From: Psychroflexus sp. ALD_RP9
GTDB taxonomy: Bacteria; Bacteroidota; Bacteroidia; Flavobacteriales; Flavobacteriaceae
Reading direction: 5' to 3'
Assembly: GCF_017311165.1 (NCBI RefSeq)
Contig: NZ_CP062973.1
Span: 1,860,001 to 1,924,000, forward strand
DNA: 64,000 bases
The notes beneath the pieces were generated by a model. The model searched no databases and was not told where the DNA came from. It saw nothing but the letters and a program-made list of their open reading frames with translations. This document shows positions 34,543 through 42,529 of the stretch, piece by piece; position 1 is the stretch's first letter; each line of letters opens with the position of its first letter. Made by a program: the position numbers and the translations under genes.

Positions 34543-35613
34543 GTGCCTAAGCAATTACTGCTTTTAAGTATCTTGATGATGAGCGCTTTAATTAGCGCAC
34601 AAAGCTCGCGAAAATATTCTAACGAGTTTTTAAATATTGGTGTAGATGCAAGAGCATTTGGTATGTCTAACGCTATGACTGCCATTAGCAAAGATGTAAA
34701 TTCCGTTTACTGGAATCCTGCTGGATTAACTCAGCTTGAAGACAATCAAATGAGTTTAATGCATGCCAATTATTTTGCCAATATTGCCACCTACAATTAT
34801 GCTGCATTTGCTAAACCAATAGATGATATTTCATCTTTTGGCATTAGTGTTATTCGATTTGGAGTAGATGATATTTTAAATACAACCCAGTTAATTGATG
34901 AGCAAGGCAATATCGACTATAATCGTATCAGTTTATTTTCTACAGCCGATTATGCCTTTACATTTTCATATGCTCGTAAAATGAGACTTCAAGGCTTTTC
35001 ATATGGCGTAAATGCTAAAATAATTAGACGTGTTATAGGAGATTTTGCATCCGCTTGGGGATTTGGTTTCGACGCAGGTATTCAATTTAAATCTAATTCT
35101 TGGGAGTTTGGCATTATGGCAAGAGATATTACAACTACCTATAATACATGGACTTTTGATGAAGAACAACTCGAAACAATTCGTGCTGCTGTTGAAGGTC
35201 AAAACCAAAGCATACCAGAAGACACTGAAATCACTTTACCTAAGCTAGAATTAGGTTTGGCTAAGTCTTTTGAAATTAGTAGAGATTTTAGCATGTCTAC
35301 AGCCTTAAATCTTAATACACGTTTTGCGCAAACTAATGATATTATTTCAACTTCAAATATAAGTATAACACCAGCATTTGGTTTCGACTTAGGTTACATT
35401 AACATGATTTATTTGCGTGGTGGCGTTGGTAATTTTCAAACCATAACTCAGCTTGATGGAAGTGATAATATAGGATTTCAACCTAACATAGGTGTTGGAT
35501 TTGTGTATAAAGGCATTCAAATTGATTATGCTTTAACCGATATTGGTGATCAAAGCGCTTCATTATATTCTAATGTGTTTTCACTTAAAATTGATTGGCA
35601 GTTTTTCAGATAA
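34543..35613 (+). CDS. PorV/PorQ-family outer membrane protein
   Basis: A 356-aa predicted outer-membrane beta barrel with a signal peptide ending near ALISAQ. The N-terminal signature FLNIGVDARAFGMSNAMTA and VNSVYWNPAGLTQLED belongs to the PorV/PorQ (UPF0164-like) family. Some members serve the type IX secretion system, so a role in T9SS or gliding is possible, but this protein is not clearly PorV. The start is GTG (34543); starting at the later ATG would cut the signal peptide. Confidence 0.82.
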   Translation: MPKQLLLLSILMMSALISAQSSRKYSNEFLNIGVDARAFGMSNAMTAISKDVNSVYWNPAGLTQLEDNQMSLMHANYFANIATYNYAAFAKPIDDISSFGISVIRFGVDDILNTTQLIDEQGNIDYNRISLFSTADYAFTFSYARKMRLQGFSYGVNAKIIRRVIGDFASAWGFGFDAGIQFKSNSWEFGIMARDITTTYNTWTFDEEQLETIRAAVEGQNQSIPEDTEITLPKLELGLAKSFEISRDFSMSTALNLNTRFAQTNDIISTSNISITPAFGFDLGYINMIYLRGGVGNFQTITQLDGSDNIGFQPNIGVGFVYKGIQIDYALTDIGDQSASLYSNVFSLKIDWQFFR

Positions 35614-35647
35614 TTGGAAAATTTCAAATAATGTTGGAATATTTCCT
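35614..35647 (+). promoter_or_regulatory. Tandem operator-like repeats upstream of the S24 repressor
   Basis: TTGGAAAATTTCAA (35614-35627) and TTGGAATATTTCCT (35634-35647) are two imperfect copies of TTGGAAnATTTCnn, start to start 20 bp (about two helical turns). Each has a GGAA/TTC-type inverted arm pair. They lie just upstream of the -7 box, where an autorepressor would bind. A further inverted pair TTCAA-N6-TTGAA (35651-35666) flanks the box itself. Confidence 0.55.
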
Positions 35648-35656
35648 TTTTTCAAC

Positions 35657-35664
35657 TATATTTG
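35657..35664 (+). promoter_or_regulatory. -7 promoter box of the S24 repressor gene (leaderless geometry)
   Basis: TATATTTG, a full match. Only 3 nt separate it from the ATG at 35668, so the transcript probably starts at or next to the start codon. Confidence 0.65.
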
Positions 35665-35667
35665 AAT

Positions 35668-36435
35668 ATGAAAGTAAGTTACCCCATTGAAGCCAAACGT
35701 TTTAAAGAAATACGGCAATCACTTAATTTTACACAAACCCAATTTGCAGAAGAACTTGCATTAGGTAATTCTACTGCAGATATTGAACGTGGTAAAACAC
35801 GTATTACCGGAGAAACCGTAGCATTGTTAATGCAAAAGTATCAGATAAATCCGATGTGGCTTTACGGTAAATCTCACGACAAACACATAAAAATTTCAGC
35901 ATTTAATGTGATGCCTAAAGTTGTTACCTTAGATAACGACACTGAACATGAAAACATGCTCATGGTTAGTCAAAAAGCAGCTGCTGGTTATCCAAGCAAT
36001 ATTCAAGATGCTTCTTGGTATAAAAAATTACCAGCATTTAATATGCCTATACCACAATTTAGAAACGCCACATATCGCGGGTTTCAAGTTGAAGGTGACA
36101 GTATGCTGCCAAATTTATATCCTGGCGATTGGGTTTTAGCTAAGTCCTTAGAAGATATTAGTTCAGCCTCCAGTCATAAAATGTATGTTGTTGTACTTGA
36201 CGATTCTGTGCTTGTAAAAAAAATCAGCTTAAATCCTAATAGAGATGAAATTGTTTTAATTTCAACAAACGAAAATTACCCACCAATTTTCGTAGAGCCT
36301 GAACGTGTACTTGAAATTTGGGAAGTAACAAGTAAGTTAACATTTAGTCTAGATGCTAATGCTGAAAATTCAGTTTTACGAAAATTAGAACATTCTATGG
36401 AAGAATTGAAATCTCAACTTAAAGCGATTCAATAA
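35668..36435 (+). CDS. XRE HTH + S24 (LexA-type) peptidase transcriptional regulator
   Basis: A 255-aa regulator. The N-terminal XRE helix-turn-helix (about residues 8-65) has LNFTQTQFAEELALG and DIERGKTRIT. The C-terminal LexA/S24 fold has the self-cleavage Ala106-Gly107 bond (KAAAGYP), the serine nucleophile Ser145 (VEGDSMLPN) and Lys184 (DDSVLVKK). This is the layout of repressors inactivated by RecA-stimulated self-cleavage. The neighbours are not phage genes. The ATG at 35668 is preferred because an in-frame TTG upstream lies in the -7 box. The stop overlaps the next gene by 1 nt. Confidence 0.88.
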   Translation: MKVSYPIEAKRFKEIRQSLNFTQTQFAEELALGNSTADIERGKTRITGETVALLMQKYQINPMWLYGKSHDKHIKISAFNVMPKVVTLDNDTEHENMLMVSQKAAAGYPSNIQDASWYKKLPAFNMPIPQFRNATYRGFQVEGDSMLPNLYPGDWVLAKSLEDISSASSHKMYVVVLDDSVLVKKISLNPNRDEIVLISTNENYPPIFVEPERVLEIWEVTSKLTFSLDANAENSVLRKLEHSMEELKSQLKAIQ

Positions 36436-37088
36436 TGAATTTTAAACAAGCACTGAAATTTCTCACTAATTTAAACAACAATAATTATAAAGAATGGCTT
36501 GATCAAAATCGGTCAACTTATAAATCGATTAGAAAAGACATGATTGATTGGGCTGAAGCTATTGATTTTAAATTAAGCCAGGTCGACCCCGATTATTACA
36601 GTTTACCCGGAAACAAGGCCTTAAATAGAATTAATAATAACTTATTGTATCATCCGAACAAACCGCCTTACAAAGATCATTATGGATTTGGATTTGATAA
36701 AAAACCAAAGCAAAGTGACTTTTACATTCATGTTGGGCTAAATGAAAAATTTATCGCTGGCGGATTTTATAAGCCCAATTCTACATTTCTGAAAAGTATT
36801 CGTGAAGCGATAGATTATAATGGCGAAGAATTAAAAGAAATTACAAACCTACCAAAATTTAAAGCTAAATTTAGAGGTTTAGTTGAGGTTGAAATGCTTC
36901 AAAATGCACCAAAAGGTTTTTCTAAAGAACATCAGCATATCGATTTATTGAAACATAAAAGTTTTGTTGTTGAAACTGCTTTTTCTCAAGATTTGTTGTT
37001 CTCGAAAGAATTTGATGAATGGCTAGTCGAACATTATAAGGTCATGTTACCATTCAGAAACTATCTCAATAAAGCAGTTACTGTTTAA
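36435..37088 (+). CDS. DUF2461 domain protein
   Basis: A 217-aa protein of the DUF2461/TIGR02453 family. Signatures are LKFLTNLNNNNYKEWLDQNR at the N-terminus, then NPNKPPYKDHYGFGF-like YHPNKPPYKDHYGFGF, and FIAGGFYKPNS. It has no signal peptide or membrane segment. Its function is unknown. It is coupled to the S24 regulator (TAATG overlap), which suggests joint expression, possibly as part of a stress response. Its end overlaps the converging kdtA gene by 11 bp. Confidence 0.86.
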   Translation: MNFKQALKFLTNLNNNNYKEWLDQNRSTYKSIRKDMIDWAEAIDFKLSQVDPDYYSLPGNKALNRINNNLLYHPNKPPYKDHYGFGFDKKPKQSDFYIHVGLNEKFIAGGFYKPNSTFLKSIREAIDYNGEELKEITNLPKFKAKFRGLVEVEMLQNAPKGFSKEHQHIDLLKHKSFVVETAFSQDLLFSKEFDEWLVEHYKVMLPFRNYLNKAVTV

Positions 37089-38310
37089 GTTGTTCTTCAA
37101 TATAATTACAAATTAAAGTCGTCGCTCCAGTTTGTTTTTTTACGAATTGTGCTGCTTTTCTACCAATTTCTAGGCGTTTTTCTCGATTAGAAATTAAAAC
37201 ATCTAAATGATTACTGAAGTCGGTTTGATGCTTAACTTCAACAGCGCCACCAGCATTTAAAAGTGCTTTAGCTTCTGGAAATTTATGATGATTTTTACCA
37301 AACAATACAGGAACTCCAAAGGTTGAAGGTTCTAAGATATTATGTAATCCTGTATGGCCAGCAGCACCACCAACATAAGCAATATCAGCATAACTATATA
37401 GTTTTGTTAATAAACCAATGCAATCGATAATTAAAACTTGTACTTGATTTAAACTTGTTATATCTATGCCATCGCTCCATTTTATATAATTGATTTTTAA
37501 GCTATTTTCAATGGCTTCAATATGAGTTGTATCTACTTTATGAGGTGCTATAATAACTTTAAGTTTTTGATTGGTTTGATTGATGTAGTTAATGATAAAA
37601 TTTTCGTCTTCTGGCCAAGTACTACCACAAATTAAGCACGGCTGGTCATCAATAAATTCTGAAACGCCTTCAATAAAGTTGTCTTGTTCAAGCTGATTAA
37701 AAACCCGATCATATCTTGTGTCTCCTGAAATATGAATATGGTTTAGTTGAAGTTTTTGAGCTAACTTAAAGCTGTCTTCATTTTGTACAAAAACAGCATC
37801 AAACTGTCTAAGCGCTTTTAAAAATAAGCTGCCATACCACTTAAAATAGAGTTGATGTTTAGAAAATGTAGCAGAAACTAAAATTTTAGGAATATTTTTA
37901 TTTTCCAGTGCTTGAAGCATGTTAGGCCAAACCTCATATTTTATAATTATCGCTAATTTAGGATTTAAAACCTCAACAAACTCTTTCATATTTTGTGAGG
38001 TGTCAATCGGTAAATAAGTGACAGCAGCTAATTTTTTATCATTTTTCTTTACGTCATAACCTGAAGGTGAAAAAAAGCTAACCACAACATCATATTGCCT
38101 TTTATTAAGAAAATTGATAATAGGCACGGCTTGCTCGTATTCGCCAAGCGATGCAGCATGAATCCAAACTGGATTTGTAATCGTTTTAGTATTTGCTTTT
38201 AGTTTTTTAAACAAGTGATGTCGACCATTATAAAAATTAGCCAAACTCTTGTTTAGTCTTGCAAGTAAAGGCAGTAAGACCCTAAAAATATGAATTAAAA
38301 ATGAATAAAT
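37078..38310 (-). CDS. waaA: KdtA/WaaA, 3-deoxy-D-manno-octulosonic acid transferase; non-ATG start
   Basis: Adds Kdo to lipid A precursor at the inner membrane. The glycosyltransferase body shows WIHAASLGEYEQAVPII and the C-terminal AYVGGAAGHTGLHNILEP. The first ATG/GTG/TTG-type codon (TTG, 38244) would start at ANFYNGR and lose the anchor helix. The open frame upstream encodes YSFLIHIFRVLLPLLARLNK, the expected membrane anchor. No ATG, GTG or TTG is present in that stretch, which begins after a TAA at 38341-38343. An ATT at 38308-38310, 17 nt after a -7 box, is the best start (410 aa). Confidence 0.88.
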   Translation of the reverse strand: MYSFLIHIFRVLLPLLARLNKSLANFYNGRHHLFKKLKANTKTITNPVWIHAASLGEYEQAVPIINFLNKRQYDVVVSFFSPSGYDVKKNDKKLAAVTYLPIDTSQNMKEFVEVLNPKLAIIIKYEVWPNMLQALENKNIPKILVSATFSKHQLYFKWYGSLFLKALRQFDAVFVQNEDSFKLAQKLQLNHIHISGDTRYDRVFNQLEQDNFIEGVSEFIDDQPCLICGSTWPEDENFIINYINQTNQKLKVIIAPHKVDTTHIEAIENSLKINYIKWSDGIDITSLNQVQVLIIDCIGLLTKLYSYADIAYVGGAAGHTGLHNILEPSTFGVPVLFGKNHHKFPEAKALLNAGGAVEVKHQTDFSNHLDVLISNREKRLEIGRKAAQFVKKQTGATTLICNYIEEQLKQ

Positions 38311-38327
38311 GACACCTAATTTTGGGT

Positions 38328-38335
38328 TAAAAATA
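38328..38335 (-). promoter_or_regulatory. Probable -7 promoter box of kdtA
   Basis: On minus it reads TATTTTTA, 7 of 8 matches to TAnnTTTG, with 17 nt to the ATT start. Confidence 0.5.
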
Positions 38336-38377
38336 CAGCTTTACCTAAAAACGATTGCAATAGGAATGCTTATTTTG

Positions 38378-38385
38378 TATTTTTG
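38378..38385 (+). promoter_or_regulatory. -7 promoter box of the DegT aminotransferase gene
   Basis: TATTTTTG, a full match, 18 nt before the ATG at 38404. It excludes an upstream in-frame TTG (38383). Confidence 0.7.
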
Positions 38386-38403
38386 ATATCTGAAAACATA
38401 TTT

Positions 38404-39570
38404 ATGAGAAAACTTCAAATGGTAGACCTTAAAGGTCAGTATACACATATAAAATCTGAAATTGACCAAGCAGTCATTGATGTTGTGGATTCTACAGCTT
38501 ACATTAATGGACCTGCAGTTCAATCTTTTCAAGCCAATCTTGAACAATATTTAGACGTTAAACATGTAATCCCTTGTGCAAATGGAACAGATGCATTGCA
38601 AATTGCTATGATGGGTCTTGGATTAAAACCTGGCGATGAAGTGATTACGGCAGATTTTACCTTTGCAGCCACAGTTGAAGTTATTGCGCTTCTTGGTTTA
38701 ACACCCGTTTTAGTTGATGTTGATCCAGAAACTTATAATATCGATATCAGTGCAATTGAAAAGGCAATTACTCCAAAAACCAAGGCTATTGTTCCAGTAC
38801 ATTTATTCGGTCATGTCGCCAATATGGATGCTATAATGGATTTAGCCAAAGCTCACGATTTAAAAGTTATTGAAGATAATGCGCAAGCAATCGGAGCTGA
38901 TTATACTTTTAAAAATGGAACATCTAAAAAAGCCGGAACCATTGGTGATGTAGGTGCAACTTCTTTTTTTCCTTCAAAAAATTTAGGTTGCTATGGTGAT
39001 GGTGGTGCAATTTTCACCAATAACGACGAACTAGCGCATATAATACGAGGCATAGTTAATCATGGCATGTATGAGCGATATCATCATGATGTCGTTGGTG
39101 TAAACTCGCGTTTAGATAGTATACAAGCTGCGATTTTAGATATCAAGTTAAAGCATTTAGATACTTACAATTCTAGGCGTCAAGATGCTGCTAGAGCTTA
39201 TACTAAAGCACTTCAAAAGCATGAAGCGATTATAACGCCTACCACATTTACGCATAAATCATGCGATATTAATTGTAGTATTTGTGATACCTGCGATTGT
39301 CATGTTTTTCATCAATATACCATTAGAATCACAAATGGTAAACGTGATCATTTGGCAGAACATTTAAAAGAAAAGAATATTCCTTTTGGCATTTATTACC
39401 CAATACCTTTACATCTACAAAAGGCTTATGCTGATAAACGTTATAATGAAGAAGACTTTACAGTAACAAATCAATTGGTTGATGAAGTGATTTCATTACC
39501 AATGCATACTGAATTAGATACTGAACAAATTGAATATATTACCAACACAATTCTTGAGTTTTTAGGTTAA
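38404..39570 (+). CDS. DegT/DnrJ/EryC1/StrS-family aminotransferase
   Basis: A 388-aa PLP enzyme that aminates nucleotide-linked keto-sugars for surface glycans. PLP-site motifs are ANGTDALQIAM, IEDNAQAIGA and the Schiff-base lysine in FFPSKNLGCYGDGG; NSRLDSIQAAIL follows. Between residues ~290 and 305 it has a cysteine-rich loop (CDINCSICDTCDCHVFHQ, five Cys) that could bind metal. The product sugar cannot be named. It is divergent from kdtA. Confidence 0.9.
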   Translation: MRKLQMVDLKGQYTHIKSEIDQAVIDVVDSTAYINGPAVQSFQANLEQYLDVKHVIPCANGTDALQIAMMGLGLKPGDEVITADFTFAATVEVIALLGLTPVLVDVDPETYNIDISAIEKAITPKTKAIVPVHLFGHVANMDAIMDLAKAHDLKVIEDNAQAIGADYTFKNGTSKKAGTIGDVGATSFFPSKNLGCYGDGGAIFTNNDELAHIIRGIVNHGMYERYHHDVVGVNSRLDSIQAAILDIKLKHLDTYNSRRQDAARAYTKALQKHEAIITPTTFTHKSCDINCSICDTCDCHVFHQYTIRITNGKRDHLAEHLKEKNIPFGIYYPIPLHLQKAYADKRYNEEDFTVTNQLVDEVISLPMHTELDTEQIEYITNTILEFLG

Positions 39571-39598
39571 TTTGAAGTAATTCAGAAAATTGACTATT

Positions 39599-39803
39599 AT
39601 GGATTTTTTTTTTGAAAGATTTTTCCATTAATCTATTAATATGGCAGTTACTGCTTTTAAGTACCTTTTTGTTTTGATTATATGACATTTTGAAAAGCAA
39701 GTTTAAAGCCAACGAAAAATTAATTTGGACCTTAGTTGTAATTTTTATTCCGTTTCTAGGATCAATACTATATCTAGCAATTGGAAGAAATCATAAGTTA
39801 TAA
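39599..39803 (+). pseudogene. Decayed PLDc_N-domain small membrane protein gene
   Basis: Read from a TTG at 39612, the frame gives IWQLLLLSTFLF, then a TGA (39675-39677), then LYDILKSKFKANEKLIWTLV and VIFIPFLGSILYLAIGR, ending at 39801-39803. This matches the two-helix PLDc_N family (about 60 aa), where a residue such as Trp is expected at the TGA. The only nearby ATG (39599) is one base out of frame across a run of ten Ts (39604-39613), a second possible lesion. Two lesions suggest decay. The 265-bp gap around it holds nothing else. Confidence 0.7.
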
Positions 39804-39835
39804 AAGCTAAACAAAAACTTAGTATATATAAGTTT

Positions 39836-41497
39836 TTATTTTACAAATTGCCTACGTTTAATATAGTAGCTCACAAAGCCAAAGGCAATAATTAATGCAG
39901 GTAAGCCAATAAGATTCAATAACTGCCAACTGAGTTTTGAGACTGCTAGTTTATCACTATCTAAATTAGCTGTTTTTATAGATTTATTTCGAAGTTTTAC
40001 AAGCTGTTCGTCAGCTAGCATGTAGTTAATCAGGTTGATAAAAAATTGTTTATTACCATAATTTTTACCAGAAAACCGGTCAAAACCAAGCGGCATTGGT
40101 TTTCCGCGTGAGACTTTATTTTTTATAAAATCGCCGTCACTTATAAAAGCTTGGTGTGTAGATATGCTGTTATCTTTTGAGTTAGGGTATTCAAAAGGTT
40201 TTATCCTATTTTTATAAGCCGACTTAAAATTACCTTCAAGTAAAACAGCCAAATTTTGGCGGCCATCATTAAATAAATTTTTATTGGGTTTAGATTTAAT
40301 TTCTTCAATACTAATGCTACTAGGTGTACCAACCGCAGCAGATAATGGTGAACTTTGAAGTAAAATATGTTTTTTAAGTCCGTTTTTTAAGGTGTCAATC
40401 GGATTGGTGAATTCAAATTTTACCGGACTTAGATTTTGATTGATAGGATGCTGTTTATTACGTTGAGAAAGCGGAAAATAATACCATGGAAACTGATTAA
40501 TTTCTGTGTTTTGGCCTTGACCAACCGCTAAATTAATAGGCGCACAAAAAATATCTTTAACAAGTTTTGGGTTGATTCGGATGCCATAGCTAAAAAACAA
40601 ATCATGTAAATTTAAATCTAATGGTAAGGCTATGCTTTTACCTGTTTTCATTAAGCTATCTGTTTCAGCTTTAACGTGTTCGGTAAGCCAAACTGCTTTA
40701 CCGCCTTGCATTACATACTGGTCAAGTAAATATTTCTTCTTTTCGCTAAAAGTTTCTTGAGGCTTAGCGTCAATAATTAAGTCGTATTCTGAAAGTTGGT
40801 TGAGTGTTTTTACTGGAGAAACTTCAACCGAATCTAAGGTAAAAGCTGCGATGTAGTAATACTGCTTAAGGCTTTGCAATAAATCGGCAATATAAATATC
40901 ATCTAATTCATTTTGTCCCTTAATAATAGCTAGTTTTTTAGCTTTAGGTTGGCTAATAATTTTAAGGGCATTGGTAAGTTGATATTCAAGTTCTTCAATT
41001 GAGCTGTTGATTAACTCTTCTTGGTTAGCCTGATTGTTTTCACTGATTAATTTTACGGGAAGTTTTTGCTCATTGTAAGTGATAATTGCCCAAGGGAAAA
41101 TTATTTTTTCTCGCATTTCACCATTTTTCAATTGGTTGAGTATTTTCGGAGACATGCCATTTTCATAAAACTGATTAGCAACTTCCATAGCATCATCAGT
41201 TTCATTAAGCGGATTAATAAAATTAAATTTCACTAACGAATTGTAAGCCGCATACTCTTCTAGTAAGTAGCCAATTTCACGTTCTAATCGCTTATAATTG
41301 CTTGGTAAATCGCCAGTTAAAAAAACTTCAACTAAAACGTTTTTTTCTATAGATTCTGTTAATTCTATTGAGTATTGAGATAAGCTGTAGCGTTTATTTT
41401 GAGTAAAATCTTGTCGCACAAACAATTGTGATGAGACAAGGTTAATGCTAATAAATATTAATAAAAAAAGGCTAATATGTTTTAGATACTTTTTCAT
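39836..41497 (-). CDS. gldG: GldG, gliding-motility ABC transporter component
   Basis: A 553-aa membrane protein with an N-terminal helix (about residues 7-25), a large periplasmic region beginning with VRQDFTQNKRYSLSQYSIE and a C-terminal helix (LINLIGLPALIIAFGFVSYYI). It matches the flavobacterial GldG family, which works with GldF and the ATPase GldA in gliding. gldA is not in the window. Its ATG overlaps the gldF stop by 1 nt. Confidence 0.94.
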   Translation of the reverse strand: MKKYLKHISLFLLIFISINLVSSQLFVRQDFTQNKRYSLSQYSIELTESIEKNVLVEVFLTGDLPSNYKRLEREIGYLLEEYAAYNSLVKFNFINPLNETDDAMEVANQFYENGMSPKILNQLKNGEMREKIIFPWAIITYNEQKLPVKLISENNQANQEELINSSIEELEYQLTNALKIISQPKAKKLAIIKGQNELDDIYIADLLQSLKQYYYIAAFTLDSVEVSPVKTLNQLSEYDLIIDAKPQETFSEKKKYLLDQYVMQGGKAVWLTEHVKAETDSLMKTGKSIALPLDLNLHDLFFSYGIRINPKLVKDIFCAPINLAVGQGQNTEINQFPWYYFPLSQRNKQHPINQNLSPVKFEFTNPIDTLKNGLKKHILLQSSPLSAAVGTPSSISIEEIKSKPNKNLFNDGRQNLAVLLEGNFKSAYKNRIKPFEYPNSKDNSISTHQAFISDGDFIKNKVSRGKPMPLGFDRFSGKNYGNKQFFINLINYMLADEQLVKLRNKSIKTANLDSDKLAVSKLSWQLLNLIGLPALIIAFGFVSYYIKRRQFVK

Positions 41498-42228
41498 TAA
41501 GCTTTAAGTTGGTTGAGTTTTAGGCGCGTAAATTCATTAAAAATAATCGCAATACTTAAAAAATAAATCAGGTTTCGTGTATCAATAACACCTCGACTCA
41601 TGGCTTTGTAATGAAAATTTAAGCTTAAATATTCTAAAGCATAAATTTCAGAGCCTAAAAGTTTAAAATTGCTTAAACCGTAAAATGCATAAAACAATAA
41701 TAGATTAAAAAATACAGCTAGTATAAAAGCTGTGATTTGATTTTTGCTCAAAACAGAGCTAAATATGCTAACGCTTATTAGTGCAAATAGCATCAAGCAA
41801 ACACCGATATATGAAGTGATTATGGCACTTAAATCGATTTGGTTTGTGTATTGCTTTAAGGTAGAAATTGTCCACACGTAGCCAATAGTTGGTATTAAGC
41901 TAATAATTGCAAGTAAAAAAGCACCCCAAAATTTACCATACACAAGTTCGCGTGTAGAAATAGGTTTGGTAAATAGCAATTCTATCGTGCCTTGTTTGCG
42001 TTCTTCACTAAAACTTCGCATACAAATTGCAGGAATTAAAAAGATAAATACCCAAGGCAAGAGCTCAAAGAATGGTGTCAAGTTAGCATAACCTGAATTA
42101 AAAATATTAAAACTTGAGTCAAACACCCATAAAAATAAGCCTAAACTGATAAGAAAAAGAACGATGATGAGGTAGCCTAAAATTGAACTAAAAAATAAAT
42201 TAAACTCTTTTTTTAAAATAGCTATCAT
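41497..42228 (-). CDS. gldF: GldF, gliding-motility ABC permease
   Basis: A 243-aa ABC-2-type permease with about six membrane helices. Motifs include ICMRSFSEERKQGTIELLFT and PISTRELVYGKFWGA, typical of ABC-2/GldF proteins. It pairs with GldG; a GldA ATPase would be encoded elsewhere. It lies 4 nt after the monooxygenase-like gene in an operon with the SAM hydroxide adenosyltransferase, an arrangement known in flavobacteria. Confidence 0.94.
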   Translation of the reverse strand: MIAILKKEFNLFFSSILGYLIIVLFLISLGLFLWVFDSSFNIFNSGYANLTPFFELLPWVFIFLIPAICMRSFSEERKQGTIELLFTKPISTRELVYGKFWGAFLLAIISLIPTIGYVWTISTLKQYTNQIDLSAIITSYIGVCLMLFALISVSIFSSVLSKNQITAFILAVFFNLLLFYAFYGLSNFKLLGSEIYALEYLSLNFHYKAMSRGVIDTRNLIYFLSIAIIFNEFTRLKLNQLKA

Positions 42229-42232
42229 AGAT

Positions 42233-42529
42233 TTATTTTAATTCGTGATGTTGTTCAACTGTCCAAGCTTCTGGTTTTTGGGCAAACAAAGCTTTAGTTT
42301 TAGGCCAAACTTGGCCAAATAAATCAGAATGTCTATACTGATTTAAACAAGTTTCATTGTCCCAATAACTATACGTAAAAAAAACAGATGTATTGTTTTT
42401 ATCTTGCAATAAGCACAAATAATTACAGCCGTTTTGATCTCTAATTTTTTCTTTCGAAGCTTCAAATATAGCCTTGAAATCATTGATACGCTCAGGTTTA
42501 AATGTCATTTTAACAATACGTATAATCAT
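42233..42529 (-). CDS. Antibiotic biosynthesis monooxygenase (ABM)-fold protein
   Basis: A 98-aa ferredoxin-like ABM protein beginning MIIRIVKMTFKPERINDF, with CNYLCLLQDKNN and FFTYSYWDNETCLNQYRHSD. ABM proteins include haem-degrading and quinol monooxygenases and many of unknown role. It overlaps the upstream SAM-related gene by 4 nt (ATGA) and precedes gldF by 4 nt, so it is in the gldFG operon. Function is unassigned. Confidence 0.8.
   Translation of the reverse strand: MIIRIVKMTFKPERINDFKAIFEASKEKIRDQNGCNYLCLLQDKNNTSVFFTYSYWDNETCLNQYRHSDLFGQVWPKTKALFAQKPEAWTVEQHHELK

Noticed and set aside
35662..36435. The S24/XRE repressor as part of a prophage
   Set aside because: Neighbours on both sides are outer-membrane, DUF2461 and Kdo transferase genes; no integrase, attachment site or phage structural gene is present.
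39678..39803. The PLDc_N remnant as a shorter intact gene starting after the TGA
   Set aside because: A start at the TTG after the TGA would lack the first membrane helix that the family needs, while the sequence before the TGA still encodes that helix.
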